Below are positions 45,421 through 55,355 of a stretch of 64,000 nucleotides of DNA, piece after piece (the first letter of the stretch is position 1; every line of letters starts with the position of its first letter). The notes beneath the pieces were generated by a model. The model was not told the origin of the DNA and did not search any database. It saw only the letters and a program-made list of their open reading frames with translations. The DNA is from Catonia carolina (Eukaryota > Arthropoda > Insecta > Hemiptera > Achilidae). The translations under genes and the position numbers were made by a program. The stretch lies in NCBI GenBank assembly GCA_035578175.1, contig JAQMRL010000006.1, positions 34,507,893 through 34,571,892 of the forward strand, read 5' to 3'.

Positions 45421-46030
45421 GAAGAACGCCCATGCCCATGTAAAAGTAGGTCCGATGGTAGCCAGGAATCTCAAAAAGATACAAGACAATGAGTTGTAAG
45501 AATTGGGAAGTGAAGAAATCTGTAGAACCCCCATAAAATAGTAAAACAAAGTCCGATGGTAGCAAGGAATCTCAGAAAGACGATGGGTTGTAAGATGTGG
45601 GAGGTGAAGAAACCTATTGAACCCCCATAAAACAATAAAAGTACGTCTGATGGTAGGAAGGAATCTCAAAAAGATACAAGATAATGAGTTATAAGATCTG
45701 GGAAGTGGAAAAATCTGTAAAACCCCCATACAATAGTAAAAAAAGTCAGATGGTAGCAAGGAATCTCAGAAAGACGATGGGTTGTAAGATGTGGGAGGTG
45801 GAGAAATCTGTAGAACCCTCATGAAACAATAAAAGTACGTCTGGTAGGAAGGAATCTCAAAAAGACACAAGTCAATGAGTTGTAAGATCTGGGAAGTGGA
45901 GAAATCTGTAGAACCCCCATACAATAGTAAAAGTAAGTCCGATGGTAGCAAAGAATTCCAGAAAGACAATACAATGGGTTGTAGGATGTAAGAAGCGGAA
46001 AAATCTGTAGAACCCCCGTAAAATAATAAA
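45343..46030. repeat. ~100-bp minisatellite, seven units, dimeric
   Basis: GGTAGCAAGGAATCTC-type starts at 45355, 45457, 45558, 45652, 45752, 45843 and 45944. Intervals are 102, 101, 94, 100, 91 and 101. Every unit ends GAAATCTGTAGAACCCCCAT and TAAAA. From the third unit on, types alternate: a form with GACGATGGGTTG, short by about 8 bp, and a form with ACAAGATAATGAGTTG. This gives a ~192-bp higher-order repeat. Long minus-strand open frames here (45308-46071) are products of the repeat, not genes. Confidence 0.8.
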
Positions 46031-46975
46031 AATAAGTAATAAATTACAAAATGATTTCTATTAGTACGCATTTTTGTGTTAACAAAATTACAATCTAATT
46101 GAACAATGTGTTCTAAAGATATGTTATATTGTTTACCAAGAACAAATTGTAAAACAAAAGAACGATATGGGTCACTTTATAACGATATGTTAGTTTTCTT
46201 TTTGTGTTAACTATATATTATTGTAAACAAGATATATTTGTTGTTATCGGAACTCAAAAACATCTGTAAAATACTGTATAGTACACACTTGATGTTGAAT
46301 TGTAGCGTTTTAACAGAACTGAACATAGAGACCGATAAGATTAGAGTTATAACAGGTTAGTTTACTCGACTCGTGGCGGTTTAAGTATAGTTGGGGCTAT
46401 TAATTCAAGTTGTCAAGAAAACAGATTACCATAGGTCTTAAAGTATACAGTTGTTGTTGCTGTAAGATGTAGAAGGTCTCTTTATAATAAAAGAAAAGAG
46501 TTAAACCACCTTTAAGAAACTTGCAAATTCATCGGTATTGTAAATTTATCTTAATTTTTATTTTATTTATTTGTTTTGTTTTATTATGAACTCGTATAGA
46601 GTGAACTTTATGTTATACTTATTTGTTTTTTTATACTTCCTTCTAACATAAATCAATAGATTTTAAAATTTATTTCTTTTCCATCTATAATTTACAGTAG
46701 ATCTCATTGGTTATAATCATATGAAACTTTACAAAGTTTTGTAATCATCCTAAAGGCTAGTTTACATCCGTCCAGTTTCAAACCGATTTAAACAATACGT
46801 GTATTTCTGTCAATTCTTAATAAATTACCACACAACTTAAAAACATAACCGATCAGTATCTTGCTTAATGAATAATTAAAAAAATACAAATAAAAAACCT
46901 TTAAAAATTTTCATTTTTGATACATTATACGAACTATTGCTCACAGTCGATTGTCCGTTGCAGATAGCACATATT
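46031..46975. other. A+T-rich, nothing recognised
   Basis: No supported feature. Confidence 0.4.
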
Positions 46976-46987
46976 ATTCTGACCATT

Positions 46988-47161
46988 TTTTTTTCTTTTG
47001 GTTTAACGTCCAACTGTTCTGCAATTACTGCTAATGCAGACGGTGAAGGATGAAATGATTTTTGTAACGTATGAAAAAATACCGTGCCTGAATGGGTTTC
47101 GAACCCAAGACCGCATGATGAGAGGCGAGCACGTTACCAACTACACCAATGCAGCCGGCAT
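46988..47161 (-). mobile_element. SINE-D, tRNA-derived, with target duplication
   Basis: ATTCTGACCATT (46976-46987) and ATTCTGAGCATT (47162-47173) frame the unit. On the minus strand: GGCTGCATTGGTGTAGTTGG (A box), then TTGGGTTCGAAACCCATT (B box), a short body and a tail ending AACCAAAAGAAAAAAAAATG. The tRNA part is 70-75 bp but its acceptor ends do not pair. A partial copy lies at 51205-51278. Confidence 0.85.
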
Positions 47162-47173
47162 ATTCTGAGCATT

Positions 47174-47514
47174 AAATTCATAAAAGGTGCTAAAGGGCAG
47201 TTTATAAATATTAGTAAAATTTATTAAAACATATTTTGGTTATTAACTTCCTTTCTATATTATTATTTATTTTTGAAAGATAGATTTATTTGAAAACAAC
47301 TGTAATTTAAAAAAAAAATAAATCAAAAATTAATATTGTGACACTACTTATCTCTAAGGTCCATTTCGAGATCTGAGTACATTAAATAATTAACATACTA
47401 AAGTTTAGAATTACAGGTATTTATGATAATTAACAAAAACAAAATAAAATGACTCAAAATCTACAAGTGAATTACAATTAAATTACTTATGATGAATAAT
47501 AAACTAATTTTTTT
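47174..47514. other. A+T-rich, nothing recognised
   Basis: No supported feature. Confidence 0.4.
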
Positions 47515-48355
47515 TAAATTTTACTTTTGAGACTTCATAGGATCACTCTAGTTCAAGTTTAGGTCTGTTGCAGTGTTGGGTTTCTTTGAAAAGCGAGCTT
47601 TCCTAAACGTGGCTTCCTTTCATTTGGCCCACATTTTCTTCAAAAATGCTCCGATCTCTGTTTCCGGTCTTCGTCGGAAAACACCCTGTTGTACACTCTA
47701 CTGGTTTTTGGTTCGAATGTTACCATATTAATCTTGACTAGTTGGTTGTACTTAGCTGATTTTGTTAGCAGGTCTTGTTTAGTGATTCCAAGTTCCTCCA
47801 CATCCCACTATACCTCCTTCAGCCACCTAGGTCTCGACACCTTATTCCAAAAATGGTTGATCAGCCGGTTCAAGTCTGGACTTTTTGGCTCTGAGTATGT
47901 GTCCTAGGAATGATATTCTTTTCTTTCTAAAGTTATTTGTTAGTGGGGGAAATCAGTTAGTAGATTTCTTTGTTTGGGATTAACCGCTACTGTCCTTCCA
48001 CCATGTGCCTTTTGTTCATGCACTTCCTGAGTATTTTTCTTTTTATTTTCTCAATTCTATCGGTGTCTCCTAAGCGATACGGTCCCAATAACGTTTCGCT
48101 GGAATAGTTGATTTCTAGGAGAACCACTGTTTGGTAGTGTCTTAATTTAGTTTTGGTCGACAGATATTTCTTATTGTAGATGTTTTGAGTGGTTATCAGA
48201 GATTTTATGGGTGTATCAATTTTTTCTTGCCATATGGCTCTTTCAGTGAGACAATTAGTTATGATTTCTCCAAGATATTTAAATTTTTCCATAAGTTTTT
48301 GAGCCATTATGCTTACGTTTTCTAACAAACTAATTATAATAACAATAAACAACTT
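47515..48355 (-). pseudogene. LINE-K RT C-terminus, copy 3
   Basis: Minus strand from 48352: EKFKYLGEIITNCLTERAIW, then NKKYLSTKTKLRHYQTVVLL and KRKILRKCMNKRHMVEGQ (47987-48352). Further down, in other frames, come RKKRISFLGHILRAKKSRL, VSRPRWLKEV and WDVEELGITKQDLL, then TSRVYNRVFSDEDRKQRSE. The 3' end is at about 47515-47545, with a TCTCAAAAGTAAAATTTAAA tail. This copy shows the normal order of LINE-K near its 3' end and serves as the reference for the deleted copy at 62955-63760. Confidence 0.75.
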
Positions 48356-48672
48356 AACTGGCCGGGTTAATCCATCCTGATATTCACCTAGGGTTTTTTT
48401 TTGAACTTTCTTAAAAATTTTGTGAATTTAATTTTAATGGAAATTGGTCAAATAAGTAGTAATAGTAAACAATAAAATCAGCTTTGTTTTTACCACAATG
48501 AGTCGGAAGGTTCTGCACGCGAGTCATATTTCATAATAATCCACATTCTGATCCTAATTTATACGAAACATAATTTTTTCTCTTAGTTTTGCTAAAAAAA
48601 GACACTAATAGCTAATCATTTATGTAATTATAATTAGTAGTAGTTACATCAAGACGGAAAAATCTATGAATA

Positions 48673-48786
48673 TCAATGATAATTTATATGATAATCGTCT
48701 CTGTTCACGCTTTCCAAATCACTAAAATCGTCATCGTCTAAGCACTCTCGAATTTCATTTTCATTTAAATTACTAGTTGAAGCCAT
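48673..48786 (-). pseudogene. Short ORF resembling a piggyBac-type N-terminus
   Basis: 37 codons: MASTSNLNENEIRECLDDDD, then FSDLESVNRDDY, and a stop. An N-terminus with LN--EI---L followed by an acidic run is common in piggyBac-type transposases. Nothing of the catalytic domain follows. This rests only on composition and on the neighbourhood of transposons. Confidence 0.22.
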
Positions 48787-48839
48787 AATTCAAAAAAAAA
48801 TAATCACAGAAAAGATAAAGGATTATCGCCAAAATTGAA

Positions 48840-48990
48840 AACAGCACATGGTTAGGATATTAGATCACAGGATACCTAAGCAGGCACACTGGTATGCTCC
48901 AGAAGGTAAATGGGACGTCGGTAGACCTAGGAGAAGATGGAGATAGATGATTATATTTGTGAGTTCGGAACAGGCTGCGGCCTAATCCTT
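48840..48990 (+). pseudogene. LINE RT C-terminal scrap
   Basis: One frame reads HMVRILDHRIPKQAHWYAPE, then GKWDVGRPRRRWR and a stop, then SSEQAAA. HV-RM...G-R--GRPRRRW is the RT tail pattern. The fragment is the last ~50 codons of a LINE unrelated in detail to LINE-K. Confidence 0.6.
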
Positions 48991-51119
48991 ATTTGGAAGA
49001 ATCTCTTATGTATTCATTAATCTAATTAATATAATTAATTAATTAGTTAACTTTTTATTCTAACTTTTAATTTTAATAAATAATGGAAATAGTATGGATT
49101 GGTTATTTTAAATAAAATAATTAATTGAATTATCTACCTACCTAAAGTTCTTATAATGTTTTAAACGATACTAATGTATTTCGAACATTGTTACATAACG
49201 GAAAAAATTTGGTTAAATAATTTTAACAATATATCTTGTTGAATCATTTAACAAGCTGGCAGAACTATCAAGAAAATAGAACATGCAAATAAAAAAAAAT
49301 CTTGGATCTGTTACTACATCTGATAACGTGAATTCATTGCTGTATCTATCACTTTTGAAACTGTAGTTCAACTTGGTGACGTTTTTAAATGGGTGAGCAA
49401 AATAAAACAAAAGACATTGTAAGACTTTCTTGTGAAGTAATTGTTGTGGAACATTAGAAATTTACGGTACATTAATTTTCTATAATTGTTATCATTTTGT
49501 AGAATTTTACTGGATGTCCCTCCACTTTCTTTCCTACCTTTATATTGTCTTTTTCTCTTTGAACATTCTTAAATATTTTTCCTCTGCTACAATAATCATA
49601 AATGTCTGCAAAATGTATCAATTACAGTACGAATAATTATACAAGTATTACCTACATTTTAATACATCTTTTGGTACGTTTTCATGAAGTATTGTAAAAA
49701 ATGTATTATCATAATAAAATTTTGTTTAATCAATTATATCAATCAATTGCTAGACAAATACGAAGTTAGCTATTCACGTTGGATTCAACAGGAAAACGAC
49801 TACCAGCAAAAATACAGAGCCCAACCAGGTTCAATACAATATGATTTTGCCAAATAGTTTCACATTGTTAAAAAATTGTATATTTAAAACATATTTTATT
49901 TTTTCCACTCTACAACCTTAAAAATTAATTTTCACTTAAAATTCAATAAATAAATAAAATAATGTTTGCCATTGTCACTCATTATCTAGTTAAATGAATG
50001 TTTTTATTTATTCTGCATCGTAGATTAATTTGAAACAGATGCAAACTGTTTCCTACATCTTCGTCTTTGATTAAATTCTTTTGTAAATAACTTTCAACTT
50101 CTTTCACCAATGGAATTTGGAGTTTTCTATTTTCCTGGTTTCATTCTTATTATAATATTCGAAGAAAATTATTTTCCTTTACTTCATCGTGGTCGTGATC
50201 TTCTCGAACTTGTCGTACAATTAATTCTTAGTTCGGTAAATTGGTTCTTAAATGACAAATACCTGCCTTCGTTTTGGATCCTAGAATCTGCTTTTTAATA
50301 ATTTATTAAATTCATCATGTTGGGAAACATAATGGGTAATTTAAAAAGAGTTCTTGCTTTGGTTTAAGAAAAGTTGGAAAGTCATTTTGGGGAAAAAATC
50401 ACTTTTTGCGCAAAAATATTATTATATTACTCAGAATTTTCTCTTAAAAATTATGTATAATTTATAAAAATCTGATAGATAGAAATTGTGTAAAAATTTT
50501 TTTTCATCTACTGCAATCTATATACACTGACATTTTTTTATTTACTACGTAAAATGTTTTCTTGGATTTCTTGTAAAAGAAAAAAGTTTCAGTAGGTAAA
50601 TTTTGTATTCTTAGGTTACAAAAAAGTGTAATAGGGCTAGGAATTTAAAAATAAACTAATAAAGTAATTAGTGAAAATGTGGAACTATTACCTAGTGTGA
50701 GTGCAAACACTGTTAAAACTATTCAACAAAAAACTATTATAGTATACTTTGAGGTAAATTTACCAAAAATGGGTTAATTTCAGACTCAATGTTCCTTTCT
50801 GAAGGTTTGCTGAGAGATAGAGAGATGAAATTTGGCAGACATCTACTTCTTGTATAGTTCTACAAATTGATGAAACAGTTTTTAATTTTTTGTACTGTTA
50901 GAATATTATTCTCAAAAATGTCCATCAGACGGATTGGAAAAGTTTAAAAATGTTGAAAATATTTAACATAAAATGTAATGGAGATCATAAAAAAATTCTT
51001 CCATCAAATTGTAAATAAAATGTACTCTTGCAAATAAAATAAACTGAAAAATTTGATTTACAACAAGAACATTAAAAAGGAACATCAAAAATACCAAATT
51101 TAATAATGAAAGTGTAGAT
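48991..51119. other. A+T-rich, about 2.1 kb without a gene
   Basis: No supported ORF, repeat or signal. The 62-codon plus frame at 50110-50298 is hydrophobic and unsupported. Confidence 0.45.
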
Positions 51120-51200
51120 TCTTCCGATTCTCTTTAAGTAGAATCTTAAAGATTAGAATCTTAAATCTTAAAGAATCTTAAATCTTAGAATTTAAGTAGA
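51120..51200. repeat. Short AGAATCTTAAATCTT repeats
   Basis: AGAATCTTAAA and TTAAATCTTA recur four or five times in 80 bp, next to the SINE-D fragment. Confidence 0.6.
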
Positions 51201-51204
51201 AGAA

Positions 51205-51278
51205 TGAAAATCATTTCATCCTTCACCGTCTGCATTAGCAGTTATTGCAAAACAGTCAGACGTTAAGCCAAAAAAAAG
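51205..51278 (+). mobile_element. SINE-D fragment, 5'-truncated
   Basis: GAAAATCATTTCATCCTTCA, then CCGTCTGCATTAGCAGTTAT, and a tail of AAGCCAAAAAAAAGA match the body of 46988-47161; the tRNA head is missing. Confidence 0.7.
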
Positions 51279-52214
51279 ATTCCCTTTAACAATCTTAATT
51301 TTTAAGTTTTACCCGAATTGGATCAGTGATTTTTAGTCAAAAGCGGACAACACGAGAGCACAGTTTTCACGATCATGTAGTTAAATAAAGATCAGTTGAA
51401 ATCTGGGTATTATATTATTTTCAAACTATCGCATTACCTTTTCTTTTCTATACTACAGACGAATTTACGAGAAAGTAATAAGCAACAATCTACTTTTTTA
51501 TTTCCTTAATCAAACGGTACCGTTAAAAATTGATATGAAATTTATGTATTTCTAAAAAATATATTATTTATTAAGACATAAAGTAATAACTTATTCGGAA
51601 CGATATTCACGATGTTAAAAACAAGCTAAACTGTAAGGTCATCGGTTCAAGAATCATGGTTATACTATACAACTACAAGTTTTATGGCTGATTGATGATT
51701 TTTAAGATTGAGTTGTTTGTTTGACGGGTTGTTAAAATGTGGCCATCCAGCTGAGAATCTCTCTATCGTGCAACAGAAGTCACGAACCTTATAAAGAGAA
51801 ACAATAACTACTGTTAAAACTATCTGTTATAAACTCGTTGTTAGTTGTCGGGTTCCGATGAAATCGTTCAATGCGGTAGAAATAATAATTATGATTGTAA
51901 AATGATAGTCACATAAATTTAATTTTAATTGTTATATTATTTAAATTTCAACTCGTTTCTCAGTTTTATTATAATCTTAAACAAATTGTCCATTTGAGAA
52001 ATCTTACGAATTATAAACATAACGTAGCCTATAATTTCATACCTATTGGTTACAGTTTGGTATTTTTTTAAAAGTAGATTTTCTCTGTGTCATTTTCATT
52101 CGATTTAGACTACCCCAAAGTAATAATATTCTGGAAAAATCCTTTCTGTAATAGTTTTATTGGACATTAAGAATCTCTTAATACATAAAAATGTAACAAT
52201 CCCTAGATTTTATG
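51279..52214. other. A+T-rich, nothing recognised
   Basis: No supported feature. Confidence 0.4.
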
Positions 52215-52285
52215 TTATTGTTTAGGTTATCAGTTGGCTTGAATCTCTAGAGGCATTACTAAAAAAAAAACGAGAAGTGAGGTAG
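52215..52285 (-). mobile_element. SINE-A tail fragment
   Basis: TTATTGTTTAGGTTATCAGT, then TGGCTTGAATCTCTAGAGGC and AACGAGAAGTGAGGT match only the last ~70 bp of the family; the hairpin is damaged. Confidence 0.6.
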
Positions 52286-52289
52286 TAAC

Positions 52290-52406
52290 CCATTGACTTC
52301 CACACACGCACGCGCGCGCACACACACGCACACAGAAACGTAAACACACACATAGACCAATCGCTAAAAACACGTTTTTTGGGTTCAAGGGGTCTGAAAA
52401 CATGTA
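52290..52406 (+). repeat. Repeat E, left part of the interrupted copy
   Basis: Begins with mixed CA/CG dinucleotides (52300-52350), then ACCAATCGCTAAAAACACGT and GGTCTGAAAACATGTA, ending at the mariner's TA (52405-52406). It is the inverse of 58502-58640. The other half resumes at 55281. Confidence 0.75.
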
Positions 52407-52675
52407 CGAAGTGTGGCTGTTAAATAACGAGACTGACGTTGTAAAAGATTATATCTTTATTTTATACATGATCACTTACTCTCATCTTCAATATACACTC
52501 CTTCTCTATCCCTACAACGCTCCTAGCGAATTTTCCATTGTTGGAAACAGTGCTGGAAGTCGTCTTCTGTCAGCTCCTTCAGGACACGTACCGCTTTCTC
52601 TTTTACAGCTTCCACAGACTCAAATCTTGTCCCTTTTAATGCAGATTTCACCGTAGAGAACAGTTAGAAAATAAT

Positions 52676-54652
52676 CTCTCTTCTTCTTTAGGTGCCGTCT
52701 TCGTTCCGAAGTTTGGCTATCATCAAAGCTATGCGTACTCTTGATACTGCAGATCTAAACAGTTGGCAGTTGTTGCAATTGAACCATTCTCTTAAGTTCT
52801 GCAACCATGAATTCCTTCTTCTGCCTATGGATCTTGTGCCAATTATTTTTCCCTGGATAATAAGTTGCAACAACTGGTATTTATCTCCCCTCACAACATG
52901 TCCCAAATACTGCAATTTGCGCTTCTTAATCGTTAGTATCAATTCTTTCTCCTTTTGCATCCTTCTCAAAACCTCCACATTAGTCACTCTCTCTGTCCAC
53001 GATACTCTCAGTATCCTACGATACATCCACATTTCTAATGCCTCTACCCTCTTGGTATCGATCTTTTTCAATGTCCACGCCTCCATTCCATAGAAAAGAA
53101 CTGAGAGCACGTAGCATCTCACAAGGCGAATTTTAAGCTCAAGGCTTAGATCTCTTCCACAGAACACCTTTTTCATTTTAGTAAATGTGACTCTAGCTTT
53201 TTCCACTCTGATCCTGATTTCTTCAGAACTATCATTATGTTCGTTGATAACAGTTCCTAGGTAGTTATACTTTCTCACCCTTTCAACTTTTTGACCATGT
53301 ATAGTTATGTCAGGAAAGGTTTGTGGTGATTTAGATACCACCATTATTTTTGTTTTGTTGATGTTAAGTGTCAGTCCGTATTCTTCACTGGATTCTACTA
53401 TTCTGTTAATTAGTATCTGAAGATCTTCTGGAGTTTCTGCCATTATAACCGTGTCATCAGCATACCTTAAGTTGTTTATTGGAGTGCCATTTATTCTAAT
53501 ACCTATATCTTGCTCTGACAGTGGTCTGTTCATGATATCTTCTGAATATAGGTTGAACAGGATTGGTGAGAGTATACATCCCTGTCTTACGCCTCTCTTA
53601 ATCTCGATTTCCTCCGTTGTCTCTTGCTCTATTCGAATATTCGCTCTTTGATTATAGTAAATCTTGGAAATAATCCTGATGTCCCTCCTATCCAATCCTT
53701 TCTCCACCAGCAGTCTCATTAGATGATCATGACGTACTTTATCAAATGCCTTATTATAGTCAATAAAGCACATATATATATTTTGATTCACATCTAGACA
53801 TCTCTGGCACATGACGTTAAGCGCAAATAGTGCTTCCCTTGCTCCAAGTCCGTTCCGAAATCCGAACTGAGTAGCACCAATATCCACGTCTAGTTTTCTG
53901 TGAATTCTTGCGTGAATCACTTTGAGGAGTACTTTTAATGTGTGTCCCATTAGGCTTATTGTGCGATAGTCCGTGCATTGTTTTGCGTTTGCCTTCTTTG
54001 GTATAGGGACAAAGGTTGACAGGAGCCATTCCTTTGGTATTTCTCCTGTTTTGTAGATGTAATTACAAAGGTCAACCAGAGTGTTCACTGAATCACCTTC
54101 CACAAGCTTGAGAAGTTCCGATATAAGCCAGTCCGGACCAGGTGCCTTACCATTCTTCATTGTTTTTATAGCGTATAGTACTTCTTCCTTAGCTATTTCT
54201 GGTCCTTCATCGCCTTGTATGCTATCCATATCATGTTCTTGTCTTTCATCGTCGAACAATTCTTCCACATAATCTCTCCAAATCATGAGCTTTTGCTGTA
54301 AATCAGTTATTATTTCTCCATTTGCGTTGTATAATGGATTGGGATGCTTCCACCTCCGTATGCCCGCCAATTCCTTTACTTTTTTATGTAAGTTAAAAGT
54401 GTCATGTTTTAGCTGCAGTTCTTCAATTTCCTCGCACTTTCCCTCATAAAAAGCTTCCTTAGCTGTCCTTATTTCATTTCTGATTTGTTTATGTAACTCC
54501 TTATACCTTAGTCTGCATTTTGTCCTACACCGTCTGCGCTCCTCCATGAGTCCCAAGATTTTTTCCGTTATCCACTCATGTCCCTTCTTGCTTTTCTGCT
54601 TTTCTCTGGTGAGCAAACTCTGGGCAGGTGTTATAACACCTGGGCAGGTGGG
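52676..54652 (-). mobile_element. 5'-truncated LINE with 11-bp target duplication
   Basis: TAGAAAATAAT at 52665-52675 and at 54653-54663 frame a 1977-bp insert. On its own strand it ends in GGCACCTAAAGAAGAAGAGA. The 5' junction shows CAGGTGTTATAACACCTG, an 18-bp palindrome (54626-54643), between two copies of GGGCAGGTG. This may be filler made during 5' attachment. The endonuclease-coding part is missing. Confidence 0.85.
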
Positions 54653-54724
54653 TAGAAAATAATAACACGTGATAAAACGTGGTTTTTTACTTATGATCCG
54701 GAAACGAAGCGCCAATCCATGCAC
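52688..54724 (-). CDS. LINE reverse transcriptase, uninterrupted 678-codon ORF
   Basis: Non-LTR retrotransposon polymerase; it would copy the LINE RNA at a nicked target site. Domains: basic linker about 40-160; RT fingers with KAPGPDWLISELLK (193-206) and the TDYRTISLMG block (251-260; the usual Pro is Thr); palm A FIDYNKAFDKV (320-330); motif B RGVRQGCILSPILFNLY (377-393); motif C YADD (421-424); thumb to about 540; C-terminal YGMEAWTLK (545-553), YLGHVVRG and a basic tail ending LRNEDGT. There is no stop or frameshift, so the insertion is recent or once constrained. The first ~24 codons (MHGLALRFRI...) are antisense mariner sequence, so the true LINE part starts near LPTCPGV. No endonuclease domain. 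Clade not fixed. Confidence 0.9.
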   Translation of the reverse strand: MHGLALRFRIISKKPRFITCYYFLPTCPGVITPAQSLLTREKQKSKKGHEWITEKILGLMEERRRCRTKCRLRYKELHKQIRNEIRTAKEAFYEGKCEEIEELQLKHDTFNLHKKVKELAGIRRWKHPNPLYNANGEIITDLQQKLMIWRDYVEELFDDERQEHDMDSIQGDEGPEIAKEEVLYAIKTMKNGKAPGPDWLISELLKLVEGDSVNTLVDLCNYIYKTGEIPKEWLLSTFVPIPKKANAKQCTDYRTISLMGHTLKVLLKVIHARIHRKLDVDIGATQFGFRNGLGAREALFALNVMCQRCLDVNQNIYMCFIDYNKAFDKVRHDHLMRLLVEKGLDRRDIRIISKIYYNQRANIRIEQETTEEIEIKRGVRQGCILSPILFNLYSEDIMNRPLSEQDIGIRINGTPINNLRYADDTVIMAETPEDLQILINRIVESSEEYGLTLNINKTKIMVVSKSPQTFPDITIHGQKVERVRKYNYLGTVINEHNDSSEEIRIRVEKARVTFTKMKKVFCGRDLSLELKIRLVRCYVLSVLFYGMEAWTLKKIDTKRVEALEMWMYRRILRVSWTERVTNVEVLRRMQKEKELILTIKKRKLQYLGHVVRGDKYQLLQLIIQGKIIGTRSIGRRRNSWLQNLREWFNCNNCQLFRSAVSRVRIALMIAKLRNEDGT

Positions 54725-55230
54725 TGGAAAAGCCGAACTTCACCGAGAGCCAAAAAAGCTCGAATGAGCAAGTCAAAAATTAAAGCAATGATGTTTGTTT
54801 TTATTGATATACATGGGATTGTGTACCTTCATTCGGTTCCTGAAGGTCAAACAATTAATCAATATTACTACCTTGAGGTTCTTTCTAAACTACGTCAAAG
54901 AGTAAGGAAAAACGTTCCGAAATGTGGAAGGACAAATCATGGTTTCTCCACCAAGACAATGCGCCAGCTCAATCCGCGTTATCTGTCAAGAGGTTCCTAC
55001 CCAGGTACAGCACGTCAGTGTTAGAACATCCATCTTATTCACCAGATCTTGCGTCATGTGACTTCTACCCGTTCCCTAATGTGAAATCTGCATTAAAAGG
55101 GACAATATTTGAGTCTGTGGAAGCTGTAAAAGAGAAAGCGGTACGTGTCCTGAAGGAGCTGACAGAAGACGACTTCCAGCGCTGTTTCCAACAATGGGAA
55201 ATTCGCTATACACTAGGATGTATAAAATAA
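54664..55230 (+). pseudogene. Mariner transposase catalytic domain, frameshifted
   Basis: Reading continues from before the LINE: KIITRDKTWFFTYDPETKRQ, then SMHWKSRTSPRAKKARMS. The first catalytic Asp is in FVFIDIHGIVYLHSV. After a frameshift near 54930 come SWFLHQDNAPAQSA (second Asp) and YSPDLASCDFYPFP (third Asp), DD34D. The C-terminus ends IRYTLGCIK. A stop (TAG) also lies just before the LINE target. N-terminal DNA-binding region absent. Inactive. Confidence 0.8.
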
Positions 55231-55280
55231 AGATATAATTTTTTACAACGTCAGTCTCGTTATTTAATAGCCACACTTCT

Positions 55281-55355
55281 TATATCCGGTGAAAACTCGA
55301 TTTCGACAAATCGACGAGAACAATACTTTTCTTTCTATAATTCATATAGGCAAGA
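55281..55355 (+). repeat. Repeat E, right part of the interrupted copy
   Basis: TATATCCGGTGAAAACTCGA, then AATCGACGAGAACAATACTT and ATTCATATAGGCAAGAGAAA: the continuation of 52290-52406 and the inverse of 58415-58503. Confidence 0.8.

Larger units (their letters stand above)
52407..55280 (+). mobile_element. Palindromic mariner holding a nested LINE
   Basis: TA at 52405-52406 and 55281-55282. Left end CGAAGTGTGGCTGTTAAATA and right end the inverse. The inverted similarity does not stop at a ~30-bp terminal repeat: 52407-52651 is an inverted copy of the element's own 3' end, 55081-55280. The left arm keeps about 40 bp that the right lacks. From about 52652 (CGTAGAGAACAG) the true mariner coding order begins, is cut by the LINE at 52676-54652, and resumes at 54653. 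The normal 5' end is thus replaced by a second 3' end. Confidence 0.75.

Noticed and set aside
45308..46071. Three long minus-strand ORFs (85-148 codons)
   Set aside because: They run through the tandem minisatellite in repeated phrases; unit length keeps frames open. Not genes.
52692..53093. 133-codon plus-strand ORF
   Set aside because: Antisense shadow of the intact LINE RT.
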